Source: an uncultured Bacteroidota bacterium (GTDB taxonomy: Bacteria > Bacteroidota > Bacteroidia > JABEUT01). Taken from it: DNA of 64,000 nucleotides. Made by a program: the position numbers and the translations under genes. Below the pieces are notes generated by a model. The model saw only the letters and a program-made list of their open reading frames with translations, was not told where the DNA came from and searched no databases. Location of the stretch: positions 20,048 through 84,047 of the forward strand of contig CAIWVW010000007.1 in the NCBI GenBank assembly GCA_903916255.1. The letters run 5' to 3'. Below are positions 1-8,965 of the stretch, in pieces. Position 1 is the stretch's first letter. Each line of letters starts with the position of its first letter.

Positions 1-1595
1 AGCCCGGCCTGTGTCATGGTCCATTTTTGGCCGCCTATGTGCTGGCCACGGTGGTGCAGTGCCCTGCAAAGTACATGGTCAATGCCTTCCGGCAAATCGA
101 CGCTTTTATTGAGCGGCACCTCTAAAGTAAGGTCAAGCCGTTGTTTTCTCCATCCTTTGGTTATTTCAATACTATAATAAGGGTCAAGAGCCAGCGTGGA
201 ATCACGATTTGTGTAGTTGTATTCAATCCCTGCCGCAAAGTCATCGGCTTCGGCCTTGTTTATGCCATTCGCAATTTTAGTAACCACCAGGTGATAATTG
301 GAATCCAGGCTTTGTTCTATGCATAGGGACGGATTTCCGCGGTAATCATCTTCTGCGGCTATGTATACGTTTAATGAATCCAATTCAAGAAGATTATCCT
401 GGGGGAAGCTCTTGTTGTCCATCTTTACATAAAGCATTTTTGCATTTGGCGGAACCGATAAATTAACATCGTTGCGGGTGAAATCGGTCACCGAAAAGTG
501 GCTGAAAACAGCTGCAATTCCTATTATCATCAGCACCCAAGAAACGCTCCAGAGGATACCGGCTGTAATAGTAAACCATTGGAAAGGCTGCCTGCGGCCT
601 GCCGCTGCCCGAATAAAACGAACAATAATAGCTAAAACCGGGATGCCGAGGAAAAGCAATATGCCGAGCAATAAAACAATCCGCATACCACCTGTTACCG
701 ACAGCATATTAAACATGTTGCTCACCGAATAATGAATCATTTGGTGGTTGCCGCCTTCAATGTTTATAATGTTTACTCCGCTGGTGAGTGATACAATTAA
801 ACCTATAAGAAGAATGCCAAATACAATGGCAATACAAACAGAAACTATAGTGAGAATAGTTTTGAGTACTCCGCCAATAAAGGTTCCCAGGCCGTGCCCG
901 GCTGAGGTGACGAAATCGCCCATGTTTTTGCCGAATTCCTTTGCATGGTCTCTTCCGCGCCCGTCGCGGATATCATTTCCAAAATCCTTTACTTTTTTTT
1001 TAATGTTGTCCATTTCTTCCTCCATTATTTTGCGGATGTTGTTTACATCTACCGGTTCGCCCATCATTTCCAGCTTTTCGGCTGCGGTGCGGGCTTTTGG
1101 GGTGATTACTACCAACAAGAGATAGAGGATGATTCCGAAGCCACCAATAAATATGGACAGCCCGAATGCCAGCCGCAACCAGATGGGGTCGATTCCGAAG
1201 TGGTGTGCCAAACCGGAACAAACGCCGCTTATTACTTTATCATCCGTATCGCGGTATACGCGCCTGCGGCCTGTGTATCCATATTGATTACCGGAATTGG
1301 TATATGCCTGTTGTTTTGATTCACTACCTTCAGGTGCGCCAAAGTCCTCAGGGTTGCCCATGATGGAAATTACTTCATCCACTTCGGTAAGGGTGATAAC
1401 CTGCTTGTAAGCGTTTATCTTTTGCTGTAATATTTCAGCAATGCGCGATTCTATATCGGCCATAATTTCATCATGCCCTTCCGAGCTTTTCAGCGATGCG
1501 CTGATAGCATCTATATAGGCCGAAAGTTTTGCATGTGCATCTTCTTCTACGTTGAATACGATGCCTCCTATGCTGCTGCTTATTGTCTTTTTCAT
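1..1595 (-). CDS. PspC domain-containing membrane protein (C-terminus truncated by window edge)
   Basis: Reverse-strand reading from ATG at 1595: MKKTISSSIGGIVFNVEEDAHAKLSAYIDAISASLKSSEGHDEIMADIESRIAEIL... then RRVYRDTDDKVISGVCSGLGHHFGIDPIWLRLAF (PspC signature) and several TM helices; open to position 1, so absent from the ORF track. Confidence 0.85.
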   Translation of the reverse strand, partial: MKKTISSSIGGIVFNVEEDAHAKLSAYIDAISASLKSSEGHDEIMADIESRIAEILQQKINAYKQVITLTEVDEVISIMGNPEDFGAPEGSESKQQAYTNSGNQYGYTGRRRVYRDTDDKVISGVCSGLAHHFGIDPIWLRLAFGLSIFIGGFGIILYLLLVVITPKARTAAEKLEMMGEPVDVNNIRKIMEEEMDNIKKKVKDFGNDIRDGRGRDHAKEFGKNMGDFVTSAGHGLGTFIGGVLKTILTIVSVCIAIVFGILLIGLIVSLTSGVNIINIEGGNHQMIHYSVSNMFNMLSVTGGMRIVLLLGILLFLGIPVLAIIVRFIRAAAGRRQPFQWFTITAGILWSVSWVLMIIGIAAVFSHFSVTDFTRNDVNLSVPPNAKMLYVKMDNKSFPQDNLLELDSLNVYIAAEDDYRGNPSLCIEQSLDSNYHLVVTKIANGINKAEADDFAAGIEYNYTNRDSTLALDPYYSIEITKGWRKQRLDLTLEVPLNKSVDLPEGIDHVLCRALHHRGQHIGGQKWTMTQAG

Positions 1596-1602
1596 GGGTT
1601 TG

Positions 1603-1974
1603 TTATAATATGTTTGAAGAATATTTTTTTACTATTTGCTCAACCGAGCCTACCAGTTCGCTCCAGGAGGAATAGAGGTCTTTCAATAATTCCTGTCCCG
1701 ATGGAGTTAGGCGGTAATATTTTCGTGGCGGCCCGGAAGTAGATTCCTTCCATTCGTAAGCCAGGCGGCCCTCATTTTTCAAGCGCATAAGCAAGGGGTA
1801 AAGCGTACCTTCCACCACTATCAGTTTTGATTCTTTCATGGCATCTATTATCTCGGACGGGTAAGCATCCTTTTCAGATAAGATGCACAAGATGCAAAAC
1901 TCCAATACGCCCTTCCGCATTTGCGCTTGTCCGGCGGGATCTGTTTTGGGAGTTTTTGCGTTTTCGGTTTCCAT
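1603..1974 (-). CDS. PadR family transcriptional regulator
   Basis: RKGVLEFCILCILSEKDAYPSEIIDAM..VVEGTLYPLLMRLKNEGRLAYEWKESTSGPPRKYYRLTPSG is the PadR winged-helix signature; abuts the PspC gene. Confidence 0.93.
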   Translation of the reverse strand: METENAKTPKTDPAGQAQMRKGVLEFCILCILSEKDAYPSEIIDAMKESKLIVVEGTLYPLLMRLKNEGRLAYEWKESTSGPPRKYYRLTPSGQELLKDLYSSWSELVGSVEQIVKKYSSNIL

Positions 1975-2031
1975 ATTCTTTTTTATTGATTCCTAATTCC
2001 TAATTTTTAATTCCTAATTAATTTGACAATG

Positions 2032-2039
2032 CAAAGATA
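2032..2039 (-). promoter_or_regulatory. Bacteroidota -7 box (TATCTTTG on minus strand) for padR-pspC
   Basis: CAAAGATA on plus strand upstream of ATG 1974. Confidence 0.55.
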
Positions 2040-2163
2040 TGTGAAAATATTAATACCATGTATAACATAGTAGTAAATATTCTTAAATTAATCATGTAAT
2101 GTACTGATATTTAGGTTGAATATTTTTAAGCACCATATCATTATTTGCTTATCTTTGTAATTA

Positions 2164-2733
2164 ATGAGCAAAAAACATGCGATAAAACTCACGGTACCTA
2201 ATCCCTGTTCTGAGGATTGGAACGGAATGACTCCTAATGAAGAAGGGAGGTTTTGCCTCAAATGCAATAAAACTGTTATTGATTTTTCTACATTTTCAGA
2301 TAAGGAATTATATAGTTTTTTTCTTAATTCCAAAGGTAGCTTTTGCGGAAACTTTAATTCTTATCAATTAGAGAAACTAATTAGAAGCCCGGAACCCGCA
2401 AATGGTAATGTTCTTCATAAGCTATTTCTTGGGGCATCCCTTGCTGCCGGAGTTGCAGCAACAGCTCAAAACAACAATAAATTGCATCACCGAAATAATC
2501 ACATACAAACACCCACTGCTTTACCGGAAAAGAATAGTGAATATGTTGTTCAACCTGCTGATACTACCGATATAGTTATTGCAAATGAACCATTAAAACC
2601 GCTTCCTTTTATCAATAATTCAAGCAATGTGAATATTAGGGGTGGAGGCGTTGCGACCCAATATATTATTGAAGGGAAAAAAGCAACACCATTTGTAAAA
2701 GATAAAAGTGCTAACAAACCTAAAAATCAATAA
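2164..2733 (+). CDS. Hypothetical protein with Cys-containing N-terminal head and TonB-plug-like motif
   Basis: N-term PCSEDWNGMTPNEEGRFCLKCNKTVIDFSTFSDKEL..CGNF..QLEKL; hydrophobic segment LFLGASLAAGVAATA; C-term NVNIRGGGVATQYIIEGKK. Confidence 0.7.
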   Translation: MSKKHAIKLTVPNPCSEDWNGMTPNEEGRFCLKCNKTVIDFSTFSDKELYSFFLNSKGSFCGNFNSYQLEKLIRSPEPANGNVLHKLFLGASLAAGVAATAQNNNKLHHRNNHIQTPTALPEKNSEYVVQPADTTDIVIANEPLKPLPFINNSSNVNIRGGGVATQYIIEGKKATPFVKDKSANKPKNQ

Positions 2734-2747
2734 CTGTTTCCTGCTTA

Positions 2748-3521
2748 ATGGCAAAACCCCTCAGAATAAAACTCACTATTCCTGAACCCTGTTCCGAGAA
2801 TTGGGATAAAATGACTGTCAGTGAAAGGGGTAGGTTTTGCAGCCGTTGTAGCAATATCATTACCGATTTCTCCACATTTACCGACAAAGAATTAGTGGAA
2901 TACATTTCAAAAGCTAATGCCAAAATTTGCGGCAGGTTTGAGAATACCCAATTAGATAGAGTGATTGCTATTTACGAACCTGCAAATACTCCTGTTTTTA
3001 AGAGATTGTTATATGGAACTGCACTCGCCGCTGGTGTGGCAGGCTCATTACAAAGTCAAGTTCGAAGCACAACTCCTTCGGAAATAAAGGCAACTCGGTC
3101 CGGCAGCAATATCGATTTGATAAGTCCTGCATATAAACCAACTGATGATTCTACATTCAAAATAACAGGGTATATAATTGATTCCGTCACTAAACAGCCC
3201 TTGCCTTTTGCTAATGTAATTCTTGAACAAGGTGATAAGATGATAACCGGAATAACGGCAGATGATTATGGGAAATTTGAAATATTTGCTTCCAAAGATT
3301 TTTCAAATAAAAAATTGACAATTCGGTCTGCATATTACGGCTTTCACGACTGGAGCAAAATCTTTACTTTAACAAAACTTGCATCAAATTTTTCTATAGA
3401 AATGAAACAGGACTCAAGTGTTGATTCGGTAAAGGTGGTAAAGGTTACGATGGGATATGTCTCGCCAATAATTATAAAAAGTATTAATACAGATACAATA
3501 ATTAAGAAAGTTAAAAAGTAA
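2748..3521 (+). CDS. Paralogue of upstream gene with carboxypeptidase-regulatory-like domain
   Basis: PCSENWDKMTVSERGRFCSRCSNIITDFSTFTDKELVEYI..CGRFENTQLDRV, then LLYGTALAAGVAGSL, then ITGYIIDSVTKQPLPFANVILEQGDKMITGITADDYGKFEI (CarboxypepD_reg-like). Confidence 0.75.
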   Translation: MAKPLRIKLTIPEPCSENWDKMTVSERGRFCSRCSNIITDFSTFTDKELVEYISKANAKICGRFENTQLDRVIAIYEPANTPVFKRLLYGTALAAGVAGSLQSQVRSTTPSEIKATRSGSNIDLISPAYKPTDDSTFKITGYIIDSVTKQPLPFANVILEQGDKMITGITADDYGKFEIFASKDFSNKKLTIRSAYYGFHDWSKIFTLTKLASNFSIEMKQDSSVDSVKVVKVTMGYVSPIIIKSINTDTIIKKVKK

Positions 3522-3527
3522 TATTCT

Positions 3528-4124
3528 TCAGAACTTTTTCACCAGCGTAAAGCCCGGCGTAAAGCACATGGTGCCGCTTAACGGATTAGGCATAAGGCTG
3601 GGCGTAAAATGTAACGATATATCATCCGATACATTAAAACTGTGCATTTGCGCATCTACATTGGCATCCACAATTTGCAAAAGATATATTCCGGCTGCAA
3701 TAATAACGGAAAGGTCCCTGTCTTTGTGGTAATAGTCTATAATACTCGATAGCTCGGAAGACGAATAGAGATTATAATACTGGTCGATGCCGCCGTTGGT
3801 GCGTATCGTTAATGCATTATTGTAGTTATTGTAATACTGTTGGTTGGTAATTATAAAATAAGCGGCAACGCCTATACCGACATAAACAATGGGCAATTTC
3901 CAGTATTTTTTATTGTAAATCTGCCCAAGGCCGGGGCATACTGCCGAATAGAGCATTGCTTTAGCAGCGGAATGAGGATGAGTTTTTTTAGGTTGAACAC
4001 CGGTAGAATCTTGTGCCGAAAGGGTAAAGGAAAACAAACATGCAAATAGAAAAATTGAAAATGGCAATTTAACTTTCCACTTTTCACTTTTAACTTTCCA
4101 CTCGCTTGTTTTATTGACCAGCAT
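3528..4124 (-). CDS. DUF5683 domain-containing protein
   Basis: AAKAMLYSAVCPGLGQIYNKKYWKLPIVYVGIGVAAYFIITNQQYYNNYNNA; signal peptide LPFSIFLFACLFSFTLSAQ; start uncertain (TTG at 4067 is an alternative). Confidence 0.8.
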   Translation of the reverse strand: MLVNKTSEWKVKSEKWKVKLPFSIFLFACLFSFTLSAQDSTGVQPKKTHPHSAAKAMLYSAVCPGLGQIYNKKYWKLPIVYVGIGVAAYFIITNQQYYNNYNNALTIRTNGGIDQYYNLYSSSELSSIIDYYHKDRDLSVIIAAGIYLLQIVDANVDAQMHSFNVSDDISLHFTPSLMPNPLSGTMCFTPGFTLVKKF

Positions 4125-5010
4125 GTAATAACTCTAAAATCTTATGAAACTGCTCGTCCGATGAAAAAGCAATTACAATTTTGCCTTTATCTCCCGAACG
4201 GGAAATTTTTACTTTAGATGCATATTTTCCCGAAAGGTTCTTTTCAATATTTTTATAATCCGCGCTGATTCCGTTCTTGCTGCTTTTAGCGGGCGATTTG
4301 CCTTTTGCAATTTTTGCTTTTTCTTCGGTATCGCGCACACTCAACGATTCATCCAATATCTTATCGAATACACTCAATTGGTTAATAGGGTTATCAATAT
4401 TGATAAGCGCACGGGCATGGCCCATGGTAATTTTCTTTTCGCGGATAGCCAACTGTATTACCGGCGGAAGTTTTAACAGGCGCAGGTAATTGGTAACGGT
4501 GCTGCGGTCTTTTCCAATTTTATCGGAAAGTTCTTCCTGGGTCAAGCCGCATTCATCAATCAGGCGCTGGTAGCCCATTGCAATTTCTATGGCATCTAAA
4601 TCTTCACGGTGCGTGTTTTCTATAAGCGCCATTTCAAGCATGGCTTTATCATCTGCCAAACGCACGTATGCCGGAATCTCGGTCAATCCGGCTACCTGCG
4701 ATGCTTTAAACCTTCGTTCGCCTGAAATTAACTGGTACTTGTCCTTGCTTACCCTCCTAACCGTTATCGGTTGAATCAAGCCATAATGAACAATGGAATC
4801 GGAAAGTTCTTTCAGCGCTTTTTCTTCAAAACGTGTGCGCGGCTGAAACGGGTTTACCTCTATCTGCTCAATCAGTATTTGCGATATTCCGCCATGCTGT
4901 GTGCTGCTGTGAATAGACGACGAATGTGTAACTGTTTCTATAGCATCATCCGAATCGAGCAACGCGCTCAATCCTCTTCCAAGTGATTTCTTTTTTGGGT
5001 TCTGGTTCAT
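4111..5010 (-). CDS. parB: ParB/RepB/Spo0J family partition protein
   Basis: KKSLGRGLSALL...NPFQPRTRFEEKALKELSDSI..YQLISGERRFKASQVAGLTEIPAYVR..ALIENTHREDLDAIE..HTH region. Confidence 0.96.
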   Translation of the reverse strand: MNQNPKKKSLGRGLSALLDSDDAIETVTHSSSIHSSTQHGGISQILIEQIEVNPFQPRTRFEEKALKELSDSIVHYGLIQPITVRRVSKDKYQLISGERRFKASQVAGLTEIPAYVRLADDKAMLEMALIENTHREDLDAIEIAMGYQRLIDECGLTQEELSDKIGKDRSTVTNYLRLLKLPPVIQLAIREKKITMGHARALINIDNPINQLSVFDKILDESLSVRDTEEKAKIAKGKSPAKSSKNGISADYKNIEKNLSGKYASKVKISRSGDKGKIVIAFSSDEQFHKILELLHAGQ

Positions 5011-5091
5011 CCTTTTCTAATTGTAAATTGTGAATTGTAATTTGTGAATGAATTTCATTTAGCATTTACAATTAACAATTTAGCATTGTTT

Positions 5092-5904
5092 TTAGTTTTC
5101 TTCAATATTAATGACCTTTTCGCTTTGTTTCAAACGGGTCATTTTGTTCTTTTGCAATACTTCGCGGGCAAGGTGCAGGTAATTCAGCGCACCGCGCGAT
5201 GCGGCATCGTGCATGATGATGGTTTTTCCGAAACTCGGAGCTTCGCTCAACTTGATATTCCGGTGTACAATTGTATCGAACACTATCTGCTGGAAATAGG
5301 TTTTTACTTCTTCCACCACCTGGTTGCACAGGTTCAAACGACCGTCGTACATGGTAAGCAAAATGCCTTCCATTTCTAAATCGGGGTTCAGGCGCTCTTC
5401 CACAAATTTTACTGTTTGCAACAGTTTACCCAAGCCTTCCAATGCAAAGTATTCGCATTGGATGGGTATGATAACAGAATCCGCCGCCGTCAATGCATTC
5501 AGGGTTATCAACCCTAATGATGGCGAGCAATCCAATATGATAAATTCGTAATCATCCTTTATTTTAGCCAATGCCGCCTTCATCATCTTTTCGCGGTTGG
5601 GCAGGTTAATCATTTCTATTTCCGCACCTACCAGGTCAATATGGGCAGGAAGCAAATCGAGGTTTGGTGTTTCCGTAGTAAGGATAACATCTTTGGGCTG
5701 AACGCTGTCAATAATGCATTCATAAAGCCCTGCTTTTATCTTTTTCAGGTCAAACCCCACACCCGAGGTGGCATTTGCCTGTGGGTCGGCATCTACCAGC
5801 AGTGTTTTATGTTCCAATACGGCCAAGGCAGCCGCCAGATTAATAGCGGTAGTTGTTTTTCCTACTCCGCCTTTTTGGTTTGCAACTGCAATTATTTTTC
5901 CCAT
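5092..5904 (-). CDS. parA: ParA family ATPase (chromosome partitioning)
   Basis: MGKIIAVANQKGGVGKTTTAINLAAALA (deviant Walker A), LLVDADPQANATSG, FIILDCSPSLGLITLNAL. Confidence 0.96.
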   Translation of the reverse strand: MGKIIAVANQKGGVGKTTTAINLAAALAVLEHKTLLVDADPQANATSGVGFDLKKIKAGLYECIIDSVQPKDVILTTETPNLDLLPAHIDLVGAEIEMINLPNREKMMKAALAKIKDDYEFIILDCSPSLGLITLNALTAADSVIIPIQCEYFALEGLGKLLQTVKFVEERLNPDLEMEGILLTMYDGRLNLCNQVVEEVKTYFQQIVFDTIVHRNIKLSEAPSFGKTIIMHDAASRGALNYLHLAREVLQKNKMTRLKQSEKVINIEEN

Positions 5905-5920
5905 TTTCTTATTTTGTTAA

Positions 5921-6601
5921 CTAAATTTCTTTCGTTTCGCCTATGTTCATAAACACTATCCTCTTGCCTGCTTTTCCAAAAGCCTGTTCCACTTTTGCAA
6001 TATCTATTTTAATCAGGTCAAAGGTATTGTAATGCATTGCAATAATGGTATTGCATTTAATCATATCTGATGCTTTTATAGCATCTTCATATCCCATTGT
6101 AAAGTTATCGCCAACTGGCAAAAAAGCAAAGTTAAGCCTGTGCCCATCGCCAATCAGTTTCATGTCTTCCGTAAGTGCGGTATCTCCGGCATAATAAAAA
6201 TTACCTTCAGCAGATTCTATTACAAATCCTCCCGGATTGCCTCCATAAGTGCCATCATCAAAACTGCTGGAATGGATTGCATTCACACTTTTCACTGTAA
6301 ACTTTGAAGCGTTAACTGCACCACCGGTATTCATTGGCCGGAAAGACTTGATTCCCTTTTGGGCATAGTACATGCAAATTTCATAGTTTGAAAAAAGCAC
6401 GCCGCCTGTCCTTTTGGCAATATCAAACGCATCGGCCACATGGTCCTGGTGGGCGTGGGAAAGCAGGATATAATCCGCCTTAACCTCCTCCACTTTTATG
6501 TGGGAAGCCAATGGGTTGGGAGTGATAAACGGGTCAAACAAAATATGCTTGCCGCCTATCTGAACCCCAAAGCAGGAATGTCCGAAATACGTTACTTTCA
6601 T
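5921..6601 (-). CDS. Metal-dependent hydrolase, UPF0173/metallo-beta-lactamase fold
   Basis: MKVTYFGHSCFGVQIGGKHILFDPFI..YILLSHAHQDHVADA..FYYAGDTALTEDMKLIG. Confidence 0.92.
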   Translation of the reverse strand: MKVTYFGHSCFGVQIGGKHILFDPFITPNPLASHIKVEEVKADYILLSHAHQDHVADAFDIAKRTGGVLFSNYEICMYYAQKGIKSFRPMNTGGAVNASKFTVKSVNAIHSSSFDDGTYGGNPGGFVIESAEGNFYYAGDTALTEDMKLIGDGHRLNFAFLPVGDNFTMGYEDAIKASDMIKCNTIIAMHYNTFDLIKIDIAKVEQAFGKAGKRIVFMNIGETKEI

Positions 6602-6708
6602 AAATAAAATCTTCCTGTTAAAACGAAAACTATGTTTAACTCGGCGAATTTAAGGCATCGGCCCGTAGCACAACCCGTTTATTTATGAATATTTTTCAAC
6701 AAAACAGG

Positions 6709-7206
6709 CTATTCTGTCACTGGTTTCGGGGTATCATTACCACCGTCGTACACATATTTCCACGTACCATCGGCTTGTTTTTTCCAAATGGTGATATAAT
6801 TTCCAAATAAGGCTGTATCATGCCCCGCTTTTGTTTTGGTTTTCAGGGTCCAGCCTCCAAAAGTATAACCTAAATCGCCCGAAGCGGCTATTTCAGCCTT
6901 AAAGGGTTGCCATTGCAGGGTGAAACTTGAATCAGGGTGTGTAGCATTAAAGTCGCCAATAGCTTTTTTGCCTTCCAATGGCATAGAACCTTCACCGGAT
7001 TCGATTGCACTTTCCGCAACATTCTCCATCCGGGCTCGGTTGAAGCCTGATTTCAAAGATAAATCACAGAATTTTTTATCCTGGTCTATTAATACTGTTT
7101 TCAGGCTGTCGTTATTAAGAAGGGCAACTGAATTGGTTTTTTTGCAATTCTGGCAACAGCTTGATAGTATTGCAAAAACAGGGAGAATAAGCAGGTATTT
7201 ATACAT
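6709..7206 (-). CDS. Putative lipoprotein, DUF4440/SnoaL-like (NTF2 fold)
   Basis: LPVFAILSSCC lipobox-like signal; SALLNNDSLKTVLIDQDKKFCDLSLKSGFNRARMENVAE..WQPFKAEIAASGDLGYTFGGWTL..YITIWKKQADGTWKYVYDGG. Confidence 0.7.
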   Translation of the reverse strand: MYKYLLILPVFAILSSCCQNCKKTNSVALLNNDSLKTVLIDQDKKFCDLSLKSGFNRARMENVAESAIESGEGSMPLEGKKAIGDFNATHPDSSFTLQWQPFKAEIAASGDLGYTFGGWTLKTKTKAGHDTALFGNYITIWKKQADGTWKYVYDGGNDTPKPVTE

Positions 7207-7213
7207 CTTGAAA

Positions 7214-7618
7214 TTAGTTTTTGCGTTTATAAATATTCTTCCCTGTAGAACCCAATAGCATGTATTGCTCGTCTATTGCATTAATGGCATAATCTATATG
7301 ATGGTTGAATCCTTCTTTATATTCGCGCAAAGAATAGCAGGTTACATCATCCGATGAAAATATGTTATCTGTAAAGGTGTAACTCCAATAAGATGTATTT
7401 AGTTTTTTAATACCGCCTTCTGCAAACATAATGCGTTCTGTAAGCGAATCTTCGGTAATAACCAATACATGGCTCGTATCTTTCTGGTCTACCCAAGTGC
7501 CGAGGATAAGTTGTTTTATTTTATTGGTATCCAGCTTTTGGCAAGGGTCATAAACCTTTTGAGCCTTTGCCTGAAGGGTAAATAAAGCTAATACGGCGAG
7601 TACAAAAAAGTATTTCAT
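7214..7618 (-). CDS. Hypothetical exported protein
   Basis: Start set at 7618 (MKYFFVLAVLALFTLQAKAQ signal peptide) because a -7 box (7624-7631) lies inside the longer ORF. Confidence 0.65.
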   Translation of the reverse strand: MKYFFVLAVLALFTLQAKAQKVYDPCQKLDTNKIKQLILGTWVDQKDTSHVLVITEDSLTERIMFAEGGIKKLNTSYWSYTFTDNIFSSDDVTCYSLREYKEGFNHHIDYAINAIDEQYMLLGSTGKNIYKRKN

Positions 7619-7623
7619 AACAT

Positions 7624-7631
7624 CAAAAATA
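7624..7631 (-). promoter_or_regulatory. -7 box TATTTTTG (minus) 6 nt upstream of ATG 7618
   Basis: CAAAAATA on plus strand. Confidence 0.5.
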
Positions 7632-7676
7632 GTTGGTTGCGTAAAAGTACGCAATTTATAAATTAAACATTTCAAT

Positions 7677-7684
7677 TACCTTTG
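7677..7684 (+). promoter_or_regulatory. -7 box TACCTTTG for DedA-WbqC-GT operon
   Basis: TAnnTTTG match 20 nt upstream of ATG 7705. Confidence 0.55.
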
Positions 7685-7704
7685 GCAACCATTATAACTA
7701 ATAT

Positions 7705-8346
7705 ATGATAGATACATTAAAACACTGGCTCGACCTTTTACTTCATGCCGACACTTCACTGCAAATGCTGGTAACCAATTACCAAGGTTGGACATACCTG
7801 ATTCTTTTCACTATTATTTTCTGTGAAACAGGATTGGTTGTAACTCCTTTCCTGCCGGGCGACTCTTTGTTGTTTGCCGCCGGAGTAATTGCCAGCAGCC
7901 TCGGGGTATTAAATATTTATGCGCTGTTGGGTTTAATATTTATTGCCGCTTTTGCGGGAGATAATTCAAACTATTTTATCGGTAACTACATCGGCCCGAA
8001 AATCTTCAATCTTAAACTTCGCTTTATCCGCAAAGATTATTTGGAAAGAACCCACGCCTTTTATGAAAAGCACGGGGGAAAGACGATTATAATTGCACGG
8101 TTTATTCCTATCATCCGCACATTTGCTCCTTTTGTGGCCGGCGTTGGAAGCATGACCTACAGGAGATTCCTTTCATTTAGTATACTAGGCAACCTATTAT
8201 GGATTAACAGTTTCCTTTGGGCAGGCTACCTTTTAGGCAATAATGAATTTGTAAAAAAGCATTTTACACAGGTAACTTTCGGAATCATATTTGTATCACT
8301 TCTTCCTCCAATTTATGGAGCCATCCGAAGCCGCAGCAAACGTTAA
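7705..8346 (+). CDS. DedA family (SNARE-associated/VTT domain) membrane protein
   Basis: FCETGLVVTPFLPGDSLLFAAGVIAS..FAGDNSNYFIGNYIG..ARFIPIIRTFAPFVAGVGSMTYRRFLSFSILGNLLW. Confidence 0.95.
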   Translation: MIDTLKHWLDLLLHADTSLQMLVTNYQGWTYLILFTIIFCETGLVVTPFLPGDSLLFAAGVIASSLGVLNIYALLGLIFIAAFAGDNSNYFIGNYIGPKIFNLKLRFIRKDYLERTHAFYEKHGGKTIIIARFIPIIRTFAPFVAGVGSMTYRRFLSFSILGNLLWINSFLWAGYLLGNNEFVKKHFTQVTFGIIFVSLLPPIYGAIRSRSKR

Positions 8347-8965
8347 GCAAGCGCAGGCTGTAGTTTTACCGCTGGCATATTTACCGCCTTTGCAGTATTT
8401 CCGAAGCATGTTGAGGCATAACCAGGTTATTTTCGATTTGCACGAACATTTTCACAAGCAGTTTTATTATAACCGTTGCAATATTGCCGGGCCGAATGGT
8501 GTTTTAAAGCTCTCCATTCCTATCCTGCACAAGCATAAAAGAACAGCTATAAAGGATGTGCGCATTTCGTATGAACATAACTGGCAAACCCTTCATTGGC
8601 GAAGCTTGGAAGCCGCATACAGGCGTTCCCCCTATTTTGAATTTTACGAACATTATTTTGTAAGCATATTCTCAGATTTCAAGCCTGAATTTCTATGGGA
8701 ATGGGACATGAAACTGTTTGAAATAATGAATTCTGTTTTCGGGAATGCTATACAGTATGCTTTTACAGGTGAATATGAAGAATCCTATCCGGGAGCCCTT
8801 GATTTGAGGGAATGGGCAGCCCCGAACGTATTAGCCAAACAACCTGCTACGAATGAAAAATACCATCAGGTTTTTGAGGAGCGGCAGGGTTTTATAAGTA
8901 ATTTAAGTATCATAGATTTGCTTTTTTGTGAAGGTCCTCATGCGAAAGAATACCTTAAAAAATGA
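8315..8965 (+). CDS. WbqC family protein
   Basis: LPLAYLPPLQYFRSMLRHNQVIFDLHEHFHKQFYYNRCNIAGPNGVLKLSIPI..ISYEHNWQTLHWRSLEAAYRRSPYFEFYE; start moved from 8291 to internal ATG 8315; overlaps DedA. Confidence 0.9.
   Translation: MEPSEAAANVKQAQAVVLPLAYLPPLQYFRSMLRHNQVIFDLHEHFHKQFYYNRCNIAGPNGVLKLSIPILHKHKRTAIKDVRISYEHNWQTLHWRSLEAAYRRSPYFEFYEHYFVSIFSDFKPEFLWEWDMKLFEIMNSVFGNAIQYAFTGEYEESYPGALDLREWAAPNVLAKQPATNEKYHQVFEERQGFISNLSIIDLLFCEGPHAKEYLKK

Noticed and set aside
141-1742. Plus-strand ORFs 141, 472, 748, 945, 1166, 1473
   Set aside because: Antisense shadows of the minus-strand PspC and PadR genes; translations look like low-quality antisense sequence
3528-6601. parS site or replication origin near parAB
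   Set aside because: No TGTTCCACGTGGAACA/GTTTCACGTGAAAC-like 16-mer and no dnaA or DnaA-box cluster seen by eye; a full motif scan was not possible
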